Shown piece by piece: positions 48,197 through 59,699 of a stretch of DNA of 64,000 nucleotides; position 1 is the stretch's first letter; each line of letters opens with the position of its first letter. The stretch covers positions 36,421,156 to 36,485,155 of the forward strand of contig NC_044568.1 in assembly GCF_007565055.1 (NCBI RefSeq), given 5' to 3'. Both the position numbers and the translations under genes were made by a program. Under the pieces are notes generated by a model. That model made no database searches. It was not told the origin of the DNA and was given only the letters and a program-made list of their open reading frames with translations. The stretch is from Rhinopithecus roxellana (Eukaryota; Chordata; Mammalia; Primates; Cercopithecidae).

Positions 48197-49839
48197 AAAT
48201 CCAGTGTCTGCCTCCTTTTTGAAATCATTCAATGCTTTCTAACAAAACCAAGGCGTTGCGGAATGCATGGAGCTCGATTGCCCAAGAGGGGAACATTAAT
48301 CACCATGATCCTGATGCTTAGTTTGTTTTCTTTACCAATTTAAGTACTTAGCAACAAAACCCTAGCAATACAGGTGTTTTAGTGAAATATCATTCTTAGT
48401 CATCCAGGTTGTGAGGAAAAAGAATCAACATATTCTAATACGCCCTGCAGAAACATCCCCTTCGTAGTGTAACCCCCATGCTGTTTCTTTTGGCTCAGAC
48501 AAGGTCTAATAATACTTTCCCATTTCTTGATGCTTGCTGAGGGGCCACTTCACATGGCTCTTCAGACATGACAACTGCCAGTGCCTTCAAGACATGACTT
48601 CAACCCACCCCATTTGAAAACATATTGCTGACTTTCCACACCTGCAATGGCTTACAGGAGAGGGGGGAATATTCCCTCACAGCTGCATTGTGAAATTAAA
48701 GTCCGTTTCATTTACTTGACCCTGGAGTCTTGTCCAAACAAGCTCACTTGAGCTTTACCCAGATGGTGGCCATTTCCTTCTGCCTCATTCATTACTATTC
48801 CCTTAAATCATGGCCCTGAGCCAGCTGGCACAGCAACATAGCTTTTTAATGGGAAGATTGCACATCCTTATTCCTAATTTGGTAAATACAAAAAGTGGCT
48901 AGCAAAATGGCAACAATATTCATGTTGTCTTGTTTTTCATACATATGAGCGTGCATCGTACATCTATAATGTTTATTTAATTAATCAAGTGGGGCAATTG
49001 TGTTAATAGGGAAAAAATGGCATTTGTGGACACTAACAAAAATGATATGCAGGTTTAGTTATTATATTAATTGGATATTGAAACAATGCTGCATAAAAAA
49101 TCCATCCTATACTCTGGGGCCTGTGAAAACCTGTACTTGTATTAGTCTCATGGATCTGTGGGGTCAATAATGGTTTGGTTTCTCTAGGATGAATTCAGCT
49201 GCGCAGTACTGCTCTGACTGAAGGTTGGGTTTGGGTCACCTCCATGTGTATTCATTCTTAGACAAAAGGTGAAGGGGAAATGGCTCCAGACATTCTCGTC
49301 CTATATTAGATCACTGGCACAGCCCGTGCCAACTCAAACTGTGTAAGCACATTTAAGGCCTGGACTTGAGTAATGACCTCTGGACAAAGCAAGTTTACTC
49401 ACCTAAACTTGAAATTAATGGGCTGGGATTATGAATTCTGTCTACAGGAGAAGGAAAAGAAGAGTGAATACTTGCTGGATAATCTAAATAATCATAGTTG
49501 TGCACAAATTAGAAGGCAGGTAGTAATACTGAAACAACATAATAATTGTAACACTGGATTATTGATACTTTTATATAGAAGGAGTATATATAACACATAT
49601 AGCATACATATATAACATGTATATAAATATATGTCCACAAACCAGCATGGAAGAATATTTAGATTCTAACAGCCAATGATATAAACCTTTAATTAATAAA
49701 GGAATAAATAAAATTAGGAAATAAAATATAAATCATTTTAAGAAACTTCAATGCCACCTAATATATTCATAAAATTTAAAAAGAATTATCTTGCTGGCAG
49801 TAGATTGGTGTCCACAATATTTTGAGTTCTGTTCTTTCT
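48193..49839. other. Unique region, possible regulatory sequence
   Basis: No repeat recognised. 48940-49070 holds TAAT-core words and 'ttaattaatcaagtggggc'. A TATATA/ACATAT patch lies at 49580-49630. Confidence 0.4.
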
Positions 49840-50450
49840 AAACAGCTGGAAGAGCATTGGAAGGAGTCATGTGACAAGGCCATGATTAGAGCTGGAGTGG
49901 GCCATTTCTAAGCAAAACTCAGCTAGGAGATCAGCAGGACTTGTTTTCCAAGCACTGGTCACAATCTCAGTCAAAACCCTGCTAATCAGAACAGGATCTG
50001 GTCAAAATATGATGCAATAAGAAAGCCAGCCAAACCAGCTTATGGCAACAAAAGCAACTCACTGCCATTAGCATAAAGACATTCCTACCAGCGGCATGGC
50101 AGTTTACAAATGTCGTGGCAATGGGCCATAGTAATGGCCTGGAAGTTGCCTCCTATGGTTCCAGAAACTACCCACCCCTTTTCTAGAAAGTCTGAATGAC
50201 CTATCTCTTACTTAGCATATAATTAAAAGTGGTTGTAAATACAGCAGCCAACATCCCATCTGCTGCTACTGTGGGCGTACTGCCTATGGATTAGCCTCAC
50301 TCTACAAGGAGCAGTACCTCAGCAGCTGCTGTACACTGCTTCTTCAGTCAAGTTGGTGTCTAACACCATTGGCTTGTCCTTGAATTCTTTCCTGAATGAA
50401 GCCAAGAACCCTCCCAGGCTAAGCCCCAATTTGGGGACTTATCTGCCCTG
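49840..50450 (+). mobile_element. ERV1-like solo LTR (MER4 group-like)
   Basis: 'gccattagcataaagacattcc', 'cggcatggcagtttacaaat', 'ttacttagcatataattaaa', 'ttgtccttgaattctttcct' and 'gccaagaaccctcccaggct' match the conserved order of several class I ERV LTRs. Subfamily not assigned. Confidence 0.55.
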
Positions 50451-50479
50451 TATCAAAATTACTTAAGAACCAATGTGTG

Positions 50480-50985
50480 AGGGTGAGTGCATAAATTTTG
50501 CACAGAATTTTATGCACTCCCTCCAGATTGATGCAGTGACCATCAGGGGCAACGCTTTCATGGTACCTTGTAACTGACATGTTCTTCTGGAATGTTGCCA
50601 CTTCCCCATCAAGAGGTAGCATTCCTTTCTCTTCCGTTTGCATTTGGCCAGGCTTGTGACTCATTCATAGCCCTGATAAGAGTTTTGTGTCTATTCATTG
50701 CTCACTGGAATACTCAGTTTGGGAGACCACAGCTATTTTATAAGCAGTATGAGAGCCTTGAGGCCACCATGCTGTGAGGAAGCTCAAACCATGAAAACAT
50801 CTATGAAGAAAAAGCGACAACAGTTCAGCCCAGCTCTAGCCACCATTTGATTCCAACTTGATAAAAAAAATTGAGACAAAACTTTTATCAAGCTCCTTCC
50901 AAAATCGTCACCCACAGAAACCACTAGAAATAATAAAATTATTACTATTGTTTTAAGCCTCCAAGTTATTCATTAGACCACAGTT
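50480..50985 (+). mobile_element. MLT1-type LTR (old)
   Basis: 'cccatcaagaggtagcattc', 'ggccaggcttgtgactcatt', 'tgaggaagctcaaaccatg' and 'attgttttaagcctccaagt' follow MLT1 order. Strong decay. Confidence 0.65.
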
Positions 50986-52204
50986 GTGCCTGGAAGAGAT
51001 ATTCACAAGTATTTCTAGCAAAATTTTTAAGTTACTTTCTTCAATTAGGGATAGAATTTTAAAACAATTTATCAAGAGCCATATAAATGTTCATTCTCTT
51101 TGACCTATTACTGCCTTTTCTTAGATTCTAGTGTAAGTTTTATTTGTGATGAGCATATATATATATATACATATGTATATTTAAGTTACTTTAAAATAAT
51201 GATCAGCAACTTTAGATACAAGAAGAGGAGGCAAGTTAGGTAAATTAAAGCACATCTTCTGAATGATTTATTGTATACATTATAAAATCAAAATCAGAGC
51301 AAACACTATAAGTACATGAGAAAAGGAAAAAGCAATCACGTTAACTGGAAAATACCTGGTATAAGATTGTACATATATTGTAATTGTAACTATATGTAGA
51401 GGAACATAAGGCAAAGCACAAATATAATTGATTCTATCATTGAGTTAATGTATTGGAATTTAGGATTTAAAAATATGCTATCCAGGCTTTCTTAAACTTT
51501 CCTGACATATATAATATTTGCTTCCATCTAGAAACAATAACTACCAAATATTTGACCTTCACTCCTTATACTAATTTAAAACATGGAGATTTGACTTATT
51601 TACGAGTCAGAAGAATGGATGGTTGTTGCTGCCACGTTCTGGTCATGTCATAATCTTATTTCCTTCTATAAAATGAGGATAAAAGCATAGAAAAATGCAG
51701 ATCAATTGACATAAGGAAACTACAGTATTTTTCATCTTATAATGGCTATATAATTCTAAGGCACTCTTTTGAAAACATACAAAAAAGAATTATTTGTGTT
51801 AAGAGGTTTTTATTTCAGTTATATTTATAAGTAAATATTTAGCTGAGAAATATTTTTCACCAAAAATTTGCTTGCTTAATCCCTTAGAGTTAATTATTTT
51901 CTCCAGAAAAATCTACCAATTCTGATAACAACAAACTCTTTGAAGGAGTGTGAAGACTCAGACTGAAACACTCAGTGATCTGTGTCACAAAACCAGTCAC
52001 TGTATACTGTGTGTGTCAGCAGCAAATCCATCTACTGTGACTTACTGTAACCATTTATGCAAACCCAAGATCCACTTAAAATAAGCTAACATAGTCAGTG
52101 GACTGCTTATCTTGGCATCATATCTTAGGAGAGGCAATTGCCCTCTAATTTGCTTTCAGAGGCTTGTCTTGATTTGACATGCAGTCTCTGCATGAAGAAA
52201 ACAT
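50986..52204. other. AT-rich unique region
   Basis: A (TA)n run lies at 51156-51182. A small MIR-like word occurs at 51650-51690. No gene. Confidence 0.45.
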
Positions 52205-52310
52205 GAAAGAATATTTATCCTGTTTTACAAATGAGAAATTTGAGTCCCAGGAAAGGTATTTGACTTCCCTAAGGTCACAAAGTTACTTGTAACTTGGTGT
52301 TCATTCACCT
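52205..52310 (-). repeat. MIR fragment, minus strand
   Basis: 'tttacaaatgagaaatttgagtccc' and 'gacttccctaaggtcacaaag' are reverse-complement MIR core. Confidence 0.7.
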
Positions 52311-53169
52311 TCACATGAAGAATTCCAACTTACTGACTTGTCATAGGAAGAAAAAGAATAAGAATATTTTTCATATTCCTGTTTGAGCAAAGGATAGCTC
52401 AGTCTTATATCCTTATCTTAGACATTCATATTCTCTCCAACCCTTTAGCTTACACATATGCTGTTGTTTCTCACTTTGAATATACCCATATTTAAAAAGC
52501 AGATGAGGACCTCTGTGACTAGACAGGCTGAATTAATTTGTGGCAAAGCAGCACCTTCTTTGCTGCTTTGCACAACTAGAAAATGCTGGATAAGTTATAA
52601 AACCAAAATACGTATTTTTAAGGCATCAAAATGCAGTAGCTACAGGATTATGTAACAAACACTCTAGTAAGGAAAAAAACCTCATTGATTCTAAAGGTGC
52701 CAGGTAACTCCTTCTGACCCTGAGAGCAGCAGTCTATTCTCTGTTTGTCCCAGGCCCAGACAGCTGGGTGAAACAAACCAGCAGTTCTTTTAGCATTATG
52801 AAGAAGTAGATTACACATCAGAAGGTGAAGAGCTTCTTGGACATAGTCATCTTTCCCCATAGGACATTGCCTGGGTTCTGAGATAGTGAGGGATGACTGG
52901 TAGGTAATATAAAGACATCTAAAAAGCAGAATGAAGTGCTGAACAGTCTTTGGAAACGAAGACCCAACTTGGGAGGAGAGAAACAGCTTTCAAGCACACT
53001 ACCAGTCTCTCCCTCAAGAAATTTACCAGGCATTGAAGTTATGTAGGAGCTCAAGCTCAGAGAGCTGGACTGGGAAACGCTAAATGTTACTGACAAAACC
53101 AGTCCCTCCAGAAATGGTGATCCTTCTTTGTTTGATGCCATGAAGATAATACATAAAACAAAAAGTGAG
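52311..53169. other. No feature recognised
   Basis: The minus-strand stop-free stretch at 52818-53141 is Ser/Leu/Phe-rich without a domain. Confidence 0.45.
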
Positions 53170-53600
53170 CATCAAGTAATGCAGCCTTTATTCGATGGCC
53201 ATGGGATTGAGAAGCGGAAGCTCGATTCGCTAATCTCTTTCTCAGTTCATGAAAGCTTAGAATTCATAGATAAAGGGAGTTTTTAATGAAAGGATGAGGC
53301 ATTAAAACAAGAGGAAGAATATTCATCTTTTCTGGACTTAGGCAGAGAACTTTTCAGATCCAGAGTTGCCACCTTCCTTTTTGTCCTTTAATGGTTTCTT
53401 CTGGTTGTTGCCATGGTAATATGGTGATTGTCAACTGTCCTGGCACTATTGGGAGTGCCATTTGCCATGGAAATTAGATTATAATTAAGCTAGAGGTTCT
53501 TTGGAGTTAAAGGGAGCTGCCATCTTGAATCCCACCGGTCTTAGCTGGTATGGTGATGAGGGGGAATCTTTGACAGCAGGGTAGAAATTTACCTAGGTCA
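53170..53600 (-). repeat. Possible ERV LTR with X-box-like word
   Basis: 'cagcctttattcgatggcc', 'ttgccatggtaatatggtga' and 'ctggcactattgggagtgcc' loosely match an inverted class I ERV LTR. The word gttgccatggtaat at 53407-53420 is close to the RFX X-box and may be part of the LTR. Tentative. Confidence 0.35.
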
Positions 53601-53620
53601 TGTAAGCATTACACTGGGTA

Positions 53621-53647
53621 ACATAAAGGGCAAAGCTGAATACACCC

Positions 53648-53682
<35 letters not shown>

Positions 53683-53696
53683 AAGGGCAAAGCTGA

Positions 53697-53743
<47 letters not shown>
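53621..53743. repeat. Duplicated unique word plus two (CA)n arrays
   Basis: A 25-bp word beginning 'acataaagggcaaagctgaa' occurs at 53621-53645 and, unchanged, at 53678-53702. A (CA)n array follows each copy (53652-53680 and 53700-53743). Confidence 0.95.
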
Positions 53744-53744
<1 letters not shown>

Positions 53745-53819
53745 TCTTATGACTCAGAAATGTTTCTCTTTAACATACCCTCCTTAAATCAGTATCAACT
53801 CTCTACAAATGACCTTCAT

Positions 53820-54230
53820 AATACACACCCAAATTAAACAGAGCGTCAATAATCTGTGATGTATTAACAATAGAATACTATGTTGCTATGAGAATCAATG
53901 ATCTCTAACTACACGTCACAACATGTAGAGTCTTACAATGTTGCATGAAAGAAGCCAAATACAAAATACATACTGTGCGATGCCATCTACATAAAGGACA
54001 AGCACAGATAAAGTTTATGCCATGCTTTTAGATTTCAGGATATGATTTCCCTAAAGCAGGTAGTGATAACAAAAGAGTATGAGGAGTCTTCTGGGGGGGT
54101 TGTTAATATTCTTTTTCTTTATCTGTGGTGCATGATGCATGGTGTATTCAGTGTGAAAATCCATTGAGCTCTACACTTTGACATAAACACTGTACTTTCT
54201 GGACATTTTACTTCAACAAAATGTATGAAA
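53820..54230 (+). repeat. L1M 3' end fragment
   Basis: 'gtattaacaatagaatacta', 'tgaaagaagccaaatac', 'tactgtgcgatgccatctac', 'aaagcaggtagtgata' and 'gacataaacactgtactttc' follow old L1 3' sequence. Confidence 0.7.
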
Positions 54231-54587
54231 AGTGGATGATGTCTATTGGTTTATAGAGAAGGGAGATGGTTATATTAATATTTTTAAGAGAATACAAATT
54301 AAAATAATGCTGAAAAATTAATACTTGGCAAATATATGCAATTTAAACAATTTGATTTTCAAAATTCTGCAAACTGTACAGTAGCATCTGTTTAAATTTT
54401 AAATAAGAACTTTTTAAAATCAGACTAAAGAAAGTAGAATTTCCATTGAAAAAACAGTTTTAAATACTTCTCAGATAAAATTATTTTAGCTGTGTTTTTC
54501 TCCTTAAGGAAAATAATATACTTTTTCTTTTGTGTTTTAAAATGTCGACAGAATGACTTTCAAAATACTTTAATCAAGTATCCTGTA
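54231..54587. other. No feature recognised
   Basis: AT-rich unique sequence. Confidence 0.45.
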
Positions 54588-54600
54588 AAATTAAGCCTCT

Positions 54601-54784
54601 GGGCTGGATGCAGTGACTCACAGCTGTAATTCCAGCCCTTGGGAAGGTTGAGGCAGGAGGATCACTAGAGCCCGGGAGATCAAGGCTGTAATGAGCTGTG
54701 ATCACACCACTGCAATTCAGCATGGGCAACAGACTGAGACTCTGCCCTGTCTCAAAATAAATATATAAATAAATTAATTAAGTT
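54601..54784 (+). mobile_element. Free right Alu monomer (FRAM-like)
   Basis: One monomer of about 165 bp. It has the Alu start 'ggctggatgcagtgactcac' and the right-arm insertion 'agcccgggagatcaaggctg', ending 'ctctgccctgtctcaaaa' plus an A/T-rich tail. Duplications 'aaattaagcctct' (54588-54600) and 'aaattaagcctcc' (54785-54797) confirm a complete insertion. Confidence 0.88.
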
Positions 54785-54797
54785 AAATTAAGCCTCC

Positions 54798-55240
54798 AGT
54801 CTTTTAAAGAGAGCCTTGTAAGTTCACTGTGTTTTGTGTGTGTTTTAGTTTCTGTGATCTCTGTAATAGAACTATCTGACAAAGTGTTTCATTTCATCAT
54901 CTTAGACATTTTTAAGTTGTTGAGAATTTCAGCAATAGCTCGAATCAGGGTTATATAAATCAACATTACAGTTGGACGAGGTGCAAACCCCTTTTATTAT
55001 CTTGTGTCCTACTTTGCTCATTCCTCCTCCTGGTCTGTTTTATATTTGTATCGATGACATATGTAGTCCTGGATTTACCTTTACCTTTTTTTCCCCTATG
55101 GCCAATTGTCACTATGCTGGGGTATTTTTATTAAACTACTACTCCATATCAACCTTATTCGGGAAAAAAATGACCTATAGTGACCATCCATCCAAGGGTC
55201 TCTCCCATGAAAATTATTAACAGTCTTTTCCTAGTTGTTC
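54798..55240. other. No feature recognised
   Basis: Unique sequence. The 82-codon stretch at 54972-55220 has no domain. Confidence 0.45.
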
Positions 55241-55417
55241 CTATATATATGTGTGTGTGTGAGTGTATATACATATGTATGTATGTGTGTGTATATACGT
55301 ATGTACATGTATGTGTGTATATATGTATGTATATATGTGTATATATATGTATATGTGTGTGTGTTTATTCACACATATATGTTGTTTCATGTTTGTGTGT
55401 GTGTGTGTATGTGTATG
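55241..55417. repeat. TATG/TG compound microsatellite
   Basis: About 175 bp of TATA, TGTG, TATG and TACATG units, interrupted once by 'catgttgtttcatg'. The overlapping Tyr/Cys/Val-rich frames here are products of the repeat. Confidence 0.95.
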
Positions 55418-55418
55418 C

Positions 55419-55822
55419 TGCTATGGTTTGAGTGTATATATTCTTTATGTTGAACAAAATTCTTATGGTGGAACTTAAATGCCAAGGTAATAGTATTAAG
55501 CAGTGGAGGTAATTATATCATGAGGGCTCTGCCCTCATAAATGGATTAGTGCTCTTATAAAAGAGGTTGAAGGGAGCACTGCAGTGCCTTTTGCCCTTTG
55601 GCGTTCCACCATGTGAGTACACAGCCTTCACTTCTTCTGCCGTGTGAAGGTGCAGTAGCAAGGCATTCTTGGAAGCAGAGACCTGGCCTTACCAGACGCA
55701 GAATAGGCTCGTGTCTTGATCCTGGACTTTTTAGCTTTCGGAACTATAAGAACATACATTTCTGTCGTCATAAATTACCCAGTCTCAGGTATTTTGTTAT
55801 AGCAGCAAAATGGACTAAGATA
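55419..55822 (+). mobile_element. MLT1A/B-type MaLR solo LTR
   Basis: Starts 'tgctatggtttgagtg', includes 'tcatgagggctctgccctca', 'cttggaagcagagacctggc' and 'aaattacccagtctcaggta', and ends 'atggactaagata'. Candidate 5-bp flanks 'tatgc' (55414-55418) and 'tatac' (55823-55827). The left flank is the microsatellite itself. Confidence 0.9.
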
Positions 55823-56049
55823 TATACATGAAGACATATGTATTGTATATAATTTATAATATATTAAATATGAATAACAATATATATAACCTACATAAGT
55901 TATATAAATTTATAATTTTTAAATTTATGGAATTGTAACTTTGTGCATTTTTTATAGTTAAGGATTTTGTTACTCCTTTAACTCCCAGAAACTCAAACCT
56001 GGAGTCAAGTACTGCAGTCATATTTTTTGAGATTTTCTTTTTCTAAATT

Positions 56050-56121
56050 TTCAAAAATTTACCTAAGTGAATTTAAATAGTATATGCAATTGGTCCTGCT
56101 TTCTGCACCTAATAATTTGTT

Positions 56122-56168
<47 letters not shown>

Positions 56169-56430
56169 TCTTTTTAAAATGTCACTAATATGCTTTAGCA
56201 GGCATCATTTTAAGTGGCTAAATGAAATTCTTTAACATGAACTATCTTAAACGAAGATTATTTAGAGTGTCCTAAATTTTTTGCTGATACTAATAATGCT
56301 GTGATGAACAACTAATAATACTGCATTTAGTTCTGTACTTATTTCCTGGAGAGAAATTCAAAGCAGAGGGATTACTGGATCAAAGTTTTGAACATCTTGG
56401 CATATATTGTCCAATTATCCACTGAAATAG
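56050..56430 (-). repeat. L1M fragment with (GATA)12
   Basis: 'aataatgctgtgatgaacaac', 'ttatttcctggagagaaattc' and 'agagggattactggatcaaag' match the inverted 3'UTR of old L1. A (GATA)n array of about 48 nt lies at 56121-56168. Confidence 0.6.
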
Positions 56431-56559
56431 TATACTGTCATGGAATAAAGTCGTTATTAAATAAGATGAATATGTGAATATGTCACTAAACCTTAAAATA
56501 TTACACTAAGCATTGCGTAATATTTTAATTTAAAACTTTTCTCCGTTTCAAGGAAAGTA

Positions 56560-56720
56560 AAATTTTACTTTGTTGTTGTTGTCTTGAATAACTTCTTAAA
56601 CTTTGAGGTTGCACTTTAAATGTTACTTCTTCAGTGAGTCCTTTCAGGTAATCTCTTTCCTGTATCAGCCAATTTAGGTCTATGTTTCTATACTTCCACA
56701 ATTATTGGTTTCTTCTGGTG
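56560..56720 (+). repeat. L2-like fragment
   Basis: 'aaatgttacttcttcagtgag' followed by 'cctttcaggtaatctc' matches the L2 block 'aaatgtcacttcctcagagag'. Confidence 0.45.
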
Positions 56721-56999
56721 GTAGATTTTAGTTAGATATACGATATGAATTCATTTTATCCCAGCTGAAATCCTGCAAAATTGACATAGAGAATGTCAAA
56801 TCCTAACCCCTAGACCAGCAGGGAGGCTATAAAATTGACACAAAACAATGTAAAATCTTAACAGACTTATAGTCTAGTTAGAAAAATTTGTAATAAGGCA
56901 AGTTAAGTTGTTGTACTTTAGTTTTATTCATAATTTTTTAAATCATTACAAAGCCCATTTTCCATTGAAGAGCACAATTCTAAATGATGGAAGAGAGAA

Positions 57000-57290
57000 A
57001 AAGAGGAAGTCATAAAGAAAATTAGAACATAGTTTGAATTTAAAGAAAATGAAAATACAGTATATCAAAATTTGTAGGATATAGCAAAAGTATATTTAAG
57101 GAAATTTCAAAACATTAAATGCTTATAATAGGAAAGAAATGAAGTCTCAAATAAATAATCTAAATTGCTATTTTGAAACTACAAAATGAAGAGCAAATTA
57201 AACCCAAAGCAAGAAGAAAAAAGGGAATAAAGAGTAGAACAAAAATCCATGAAAGGAAAATAAACCATTTAAAATCATTTTGAAGTAGTA
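57000..57290 (+). repeat. Old L1 ORF2 fragment
   Basis: 'aaaatgaaaatacagtatatc', 'aaatttgtaggatatagc', 'agtctcaaataaataatcta' and 'agagcaaattaaacccaaag' are ORF2 sequence with frameshifts. No intact frame. Confidence 0.75.
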
Positions 57291-57489
57291 GATATAGACA
57301 CGTGTTAATTTCTAAAGAACACCAGAATTATGTATTTGGTGACCTCAATCATCCTTTTAAAATTTTCTAGAAAAAAATTAAGAACTGAAAAGAAATGCCT
57401 CAGGAAGCTAAAGAGTTATATTAAGGAATTATAGGCAATATTTTATCTTTTTATAACTATATCAGTTTCTATTGCTGTATAACAAATCA

Positions 57490-58113
57490 TAGTCATCCCT
57501 CGGTATCCATGGGGGATTTTGGTTCCTGGACCTCCCAAGGATAGCAAAGCCCATGGATGCTCAGGTATCTGATGTAAAATGGTGTAGTATTTATACATAA
57601 CCTAGGTACATTCTCTGGTGTATTTTAAATCATCTCTAGACTACTTATATGTAATACAATGTAAATGCTATATGGACAGTAATTAAGCTATATCATTTAA
57701 GAAATAATGACAAAGAAAAATGCACACATTTATTGAAAACACATTTTTTTTTTTTTTTTTTTTTGAGATGTAGTTTCGCCCTTGTCACCCAGTCTGGAGT
57801 GCAATGGTGCGATCTCAGCTCATTGCAACCTCTGCCTCCCATATTCAAGTGATTCTCCTGCCTCAGCCTCCCAAGTAGCTGGGATTTCAGGTGCCCACCA
57901 CACGCCCAACTGATTTTTGTATTTTTAGTAGAGCCAGAGTTTCATCATGTTGGCCAGTCTGGTCTCGAACTCCTGACCTTGTGATCCATCCACTGTGGCC
58001 TCCCAGAGTGTTGGAATTACAGGCATGGGCCATTGCACTTAGCCACAAATACAATTTTTAAAAATAATATTTTTAATTCATGTTTGATCGAATCCATGGA
58101 GGTGAAACCCGGG
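57490..58113 (+). mobile_element. MER2 (Tigger-type) split by an Alu
   Basis: The left part (57490-57739) has 'agtcatccctcggtatccat' and 'tttaaatcatctctagacta'. The right part (from 58046) has 'gatcgaatccatggaggtg' and 'aacccgggtatacattgggc', the decayed opposite terminus. Together they match MER2. Confidence 0.82.
57740..58044 (-). mobile_element. Alu (AluS-like) inside MER2
   Basis: T-run, 'gagatgtagtttcgccc', then both inverted monomers to 'ggaattacaggcatgggcca'. Moderately diverged. Confidence 0.95.
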
Positions 58114-58720
58114 TATACATTGGGCCAACAACAGTACAAATTTATCAAAGTAAAACAACATTCATTTATTATCTGAGATTCTGTAGGTCTAGAGTCTGGG
58201 CACAGCTTACCTTCATTCTTTGGCTCAGGGTTTCAAGGCTGCCATCCAGGTATTGGCCAGGAGCATTTCTTTCTGGAGTTTGGGGTCCTCTCACGAGCTC
58301 ACACATTCTTGGGAGATTCAATTCTGTTGTAGGTCTTTGTTTTCTTTCTAGCTGTGATCCAGGACTAATCTCAATGCTTCACCACCTGGCCTTTCTAGAG
58401 GGTCTCTCACAATATGACCCCTTGTTCCCAATCATCAGGAGAATCTTCTTAGGAAAAGCCCAGTCCTTTTTGTAAAGGCTTTCACTTAATTAATTCAAGT
58501 CCTGCAGGATAATAACCCTACTGATAAACTAAAAATGAATTGATGTGGCATCTTAATTATATCTGAAAAATCCATTCACCTTGACATGTAAGTTAACCTA
58601 ACCATGGGGTAATAGCTCATCATATTCAGAGATCCTGTCCATGTTCAAGGAGTGAGAGTTACACAGAGCACGCACACCAGGGACTGGGAATCTTGGGGGC
58701 CATTATAGAATTCTGCCTGC

Positions 58721-58842
58721 GACAGGAGAATGGCACGAACCCAGGAGGCAGAGCTTGCAGTGAGCCAAGATTGCACCACTGCACTCCAGCCTGGGCGATA
58801 GAGCGAAACTCTGTCTCAACAAAAAAATAAAAATAAAAAAAA
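58721..58842 (+). mobile_element. 5'-truncated AluY
   Basis: Right-monomer sequence 'gaatggcacgaacccaggag' and 'cagagcttgcagtgagcc', followed by a tail of A and AAAAT units. Perfect target duplication 'aattctgcctgc' at 58709-58720 and 58843-58854. Confidence 0.93.
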
Positions 58843-58860
58843 AATTCTGCCTGCCACAGT

Positions 58861-59656
58861 AACTTTTGGTGTTTTCCACATTTCCACCAAAACCCTATAA
58901 AGTTTCAAAATTATTTAAATAAGTAAATATGATTTTAATAGTCCATCAGAAACATGAAACTTTTGGTGACATACATATATACAGACATGTATATATACAT
59001 TGTCTTATTACAATTCAAAAATAACTAGATAAAATATATATTCAATCATTATTATTTTAAAGTGTGGTCATAGCCACACTCTTTTAAAAAATTTTTTGTA
59101 TGTATGTTTGTATTTTGCATGCTTTGTATGAATGTATGTAGTTTGCATTAATCTAAAGTATTAGTGAAAGTTCTGCTGCATTGTTCACAAAGGTACCACA
59201 TGCACTTCCAGTGCCTTAGCAATATCCCCCAAGGAGCTATTACTATCTCTTTTTGCAACTACTGGAGTTGTTACAATGTCAGTGACGTGTCTCATGTACT
59301 TCCATAGAGATAATAATGGCCCCGCAGGAGTCATTACTGTGTCAACCCGGGTGCCTGAGCCTTTATGGTGTCAATAGATATGCTACATTAATGTCGGTGG
59401 AATGGCCTCACACAAGTTCTACTGCCATCATAAAAATAAAGGAAAAGAAACACAAAAAGCAGGTTATTATCTGGTAAGGAATCTAAATTAAACCCTCCAA
59501 AGCAGAGTATGGCTCACCAGTGACTCCCAGTTTGTCCTTAACCATACCTCATTCAGCTCTTTTTGGAATGTGGTAAGCACAATAGCGTTTCCGGGAAGAA
59601 AGTACCAATATCCGCTACTTTAAAACAGTTGCAACGCTTGAGAGGCAGCCCTCTTA

Positions 59657-59659
<3 letters not shown>
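58861..59659. other. Unassigned, locally richer in CpG
   Basis: A short hairpin 'gtgtggtcatagccacac' lies near 59063. From about 59180 to 59655 there are eight or so CpGs and no known repeat. It ends at a 36-A run. Confidence 0.4.

Positions 59660-59695
<36 letters not shown>
59660..59695. repeat. A36 run
   Basis: 36 consecutive A. No Alu or L1 body adjoins it and no clear target duplication was found. Confidence 0.95.

Positions 59696-59699
<4 letters not shown>

Larger units (their letters stand above)
57455..58860. repeat. Old interspersed repeat hosting nested insertions
   Basis: The outer repeat shows 'agtttctattgctgtataac' at its left end. It continues after the MER2 with 'ttcatttattatctgagatt', 'ggcctttctagagggtctct' and 'ttgggggccattatagaatt', a common primate repeat whose family I do not name with certainty (an ERVL-type LTR is possible). 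MER2 plus an Alu split it at the left and a truncated AluY sits near its right end. The 131-codon frame at 58080-58475 lies wholly inside it and is not a gene. Confidence 0.5.

Noticed and set aside
55180..55478. Three overlapping Tyr/Cys/Val-rich frames
   Set aside because: All are translations of a TATG/TG microsatellite.
56121..56168. Possible CRISPR-like regular repeat
   Set aside because: Plain (GATA)n microsatellite without spacers, in a primate genome.
58080..58475. 131-codon frame, the longest after L1
   Set aside because: It starts at the edge of MER2 and lies in an old interspersed repeat; no start context or similarity supports a gene.
59057..59080. Short perfect hairpin gtgtgg/ccacac
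   Set aside because: Only a 6-bp stem. Expected by chance in a window of this size.
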